From NCBI GenBank assembly GCA_015490695.1, contig WFXK01000104.1:1-6859 (forward strand): a DNA stretch of 6,859 nucleotides, read 5' to 3'. Position 1 is the stretch's first letter, and every line of letters starts with the position of its first letter. Made by a program: the position numbers and the translations under genes. The stretch comes from Bacteroidota bacterium (GTDB lineage Bacteria > Bacteroidota > Bacteroidia > SpSt-205 > S141-50). Shown here piece by piece: positions 6,841-6,859 of the stretch. Below the pieces are notes generated by a model. That model saw nothing but the letters and a program-made list of their open reading frames with translations. It did no database searches and was not told the origin of the DNA.

Positions 6841-6858
6841 AAAAAAGCCTTATCTTTG
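6833..6858. repeat. Inverted repeat carrying divergent TAnnTTTG elements
   Basis: CAAAGGTAA (6833-6841) and TTATCTTTG (6850-6858) form a nine-position inverted repeat with one G-T position and an eight-base spacer. Each arm contains a TAnnTTTG match reading away from the other: TACCTTTG on the minus strand toward M1, and TATCTTTG (6851-6858) on the plus strand out of the window. It may be a pair of divergent promoters, an operator over the M1 promoter, or chance; no good -33 match is seen for the plus-strand copy. Confidence 0.35.
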
Positions 6859-6859
6859 G

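Noticed and set aside
1..6859. CRISPR array, tRNA/rRNA, transposon ends or prophage genes
   Set aside because: No regularly spaced repeats, cloverleaf-like segments, transposase motifs or flanking inverted repeats were seen, and almost all of the sequence is accounted for by six genes.

Overview
The window reads as a compact piece of a bacterial chromosome, most likely from the Bacteroidota. Three observations point that way. Sequences matching the Bacteroidota -7 promoter element TAnnTTTG sit just upstream of the starts of nadA, the BtuF-like gene and the M1 peptidase gene. Starts almost entirely lack Shine-Dalgarno sequences. The GH3-family protein is a type seen in bacteria mainly in this phylum. 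The assignment is inference from sequence character, not from a database match. Coding density is very high: the longest gap between genes is about 113 bp, so no stretch over 300 bp lacks a gene. I saw no tRNA, rRNA, CRISPR, insertion sequence or phage-like gene.

Left part (1-1737, minus strand): nadA (quinolinate synthase) followed by the N-terminal 234 codons of nadB (L-aspartate oxidase), which runs off the left edge. Stop and start share the four bases ATGA. Together the two enzymes make quinolinate from aspartate and dihydroxyacetone phosphate, the first half of de novo NAD synthesis.

Middle part (1851-3660, plus strand): transcribed divergently from nadA through a 113 bp promoter region. 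It holds a BtuF-like (COG0614 type) ligand-binding-fold protein without a signal peptide and, one base after its stop, a class I SAM-dependent methyltransferase of the RlmI/RlmK-like group. A probable intrinsic terminator follows; it lies inside the end of the convergent gene.

Right part (3664-6827, minus strand): an exported M1-family metallopeptidase followed, again with an ATGA overlap, by a GH3-family acyl-adenylating/amido-synthetase-like protein. The M1 promoter lies against the right edge and the transcript may be leaderless. A second, divergent TAnnTTTG copy faces out of the window.

Most of this is housekeeping or conserved-hypothetical content. I do not see a convincing new multi-gene system. 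The least explained items are the signal-less BtuF-like protein coupled to a methyltransferase that lacks the RlmI cysteine motif, and the translationally coupled M1 peptidase-GH3 pair.
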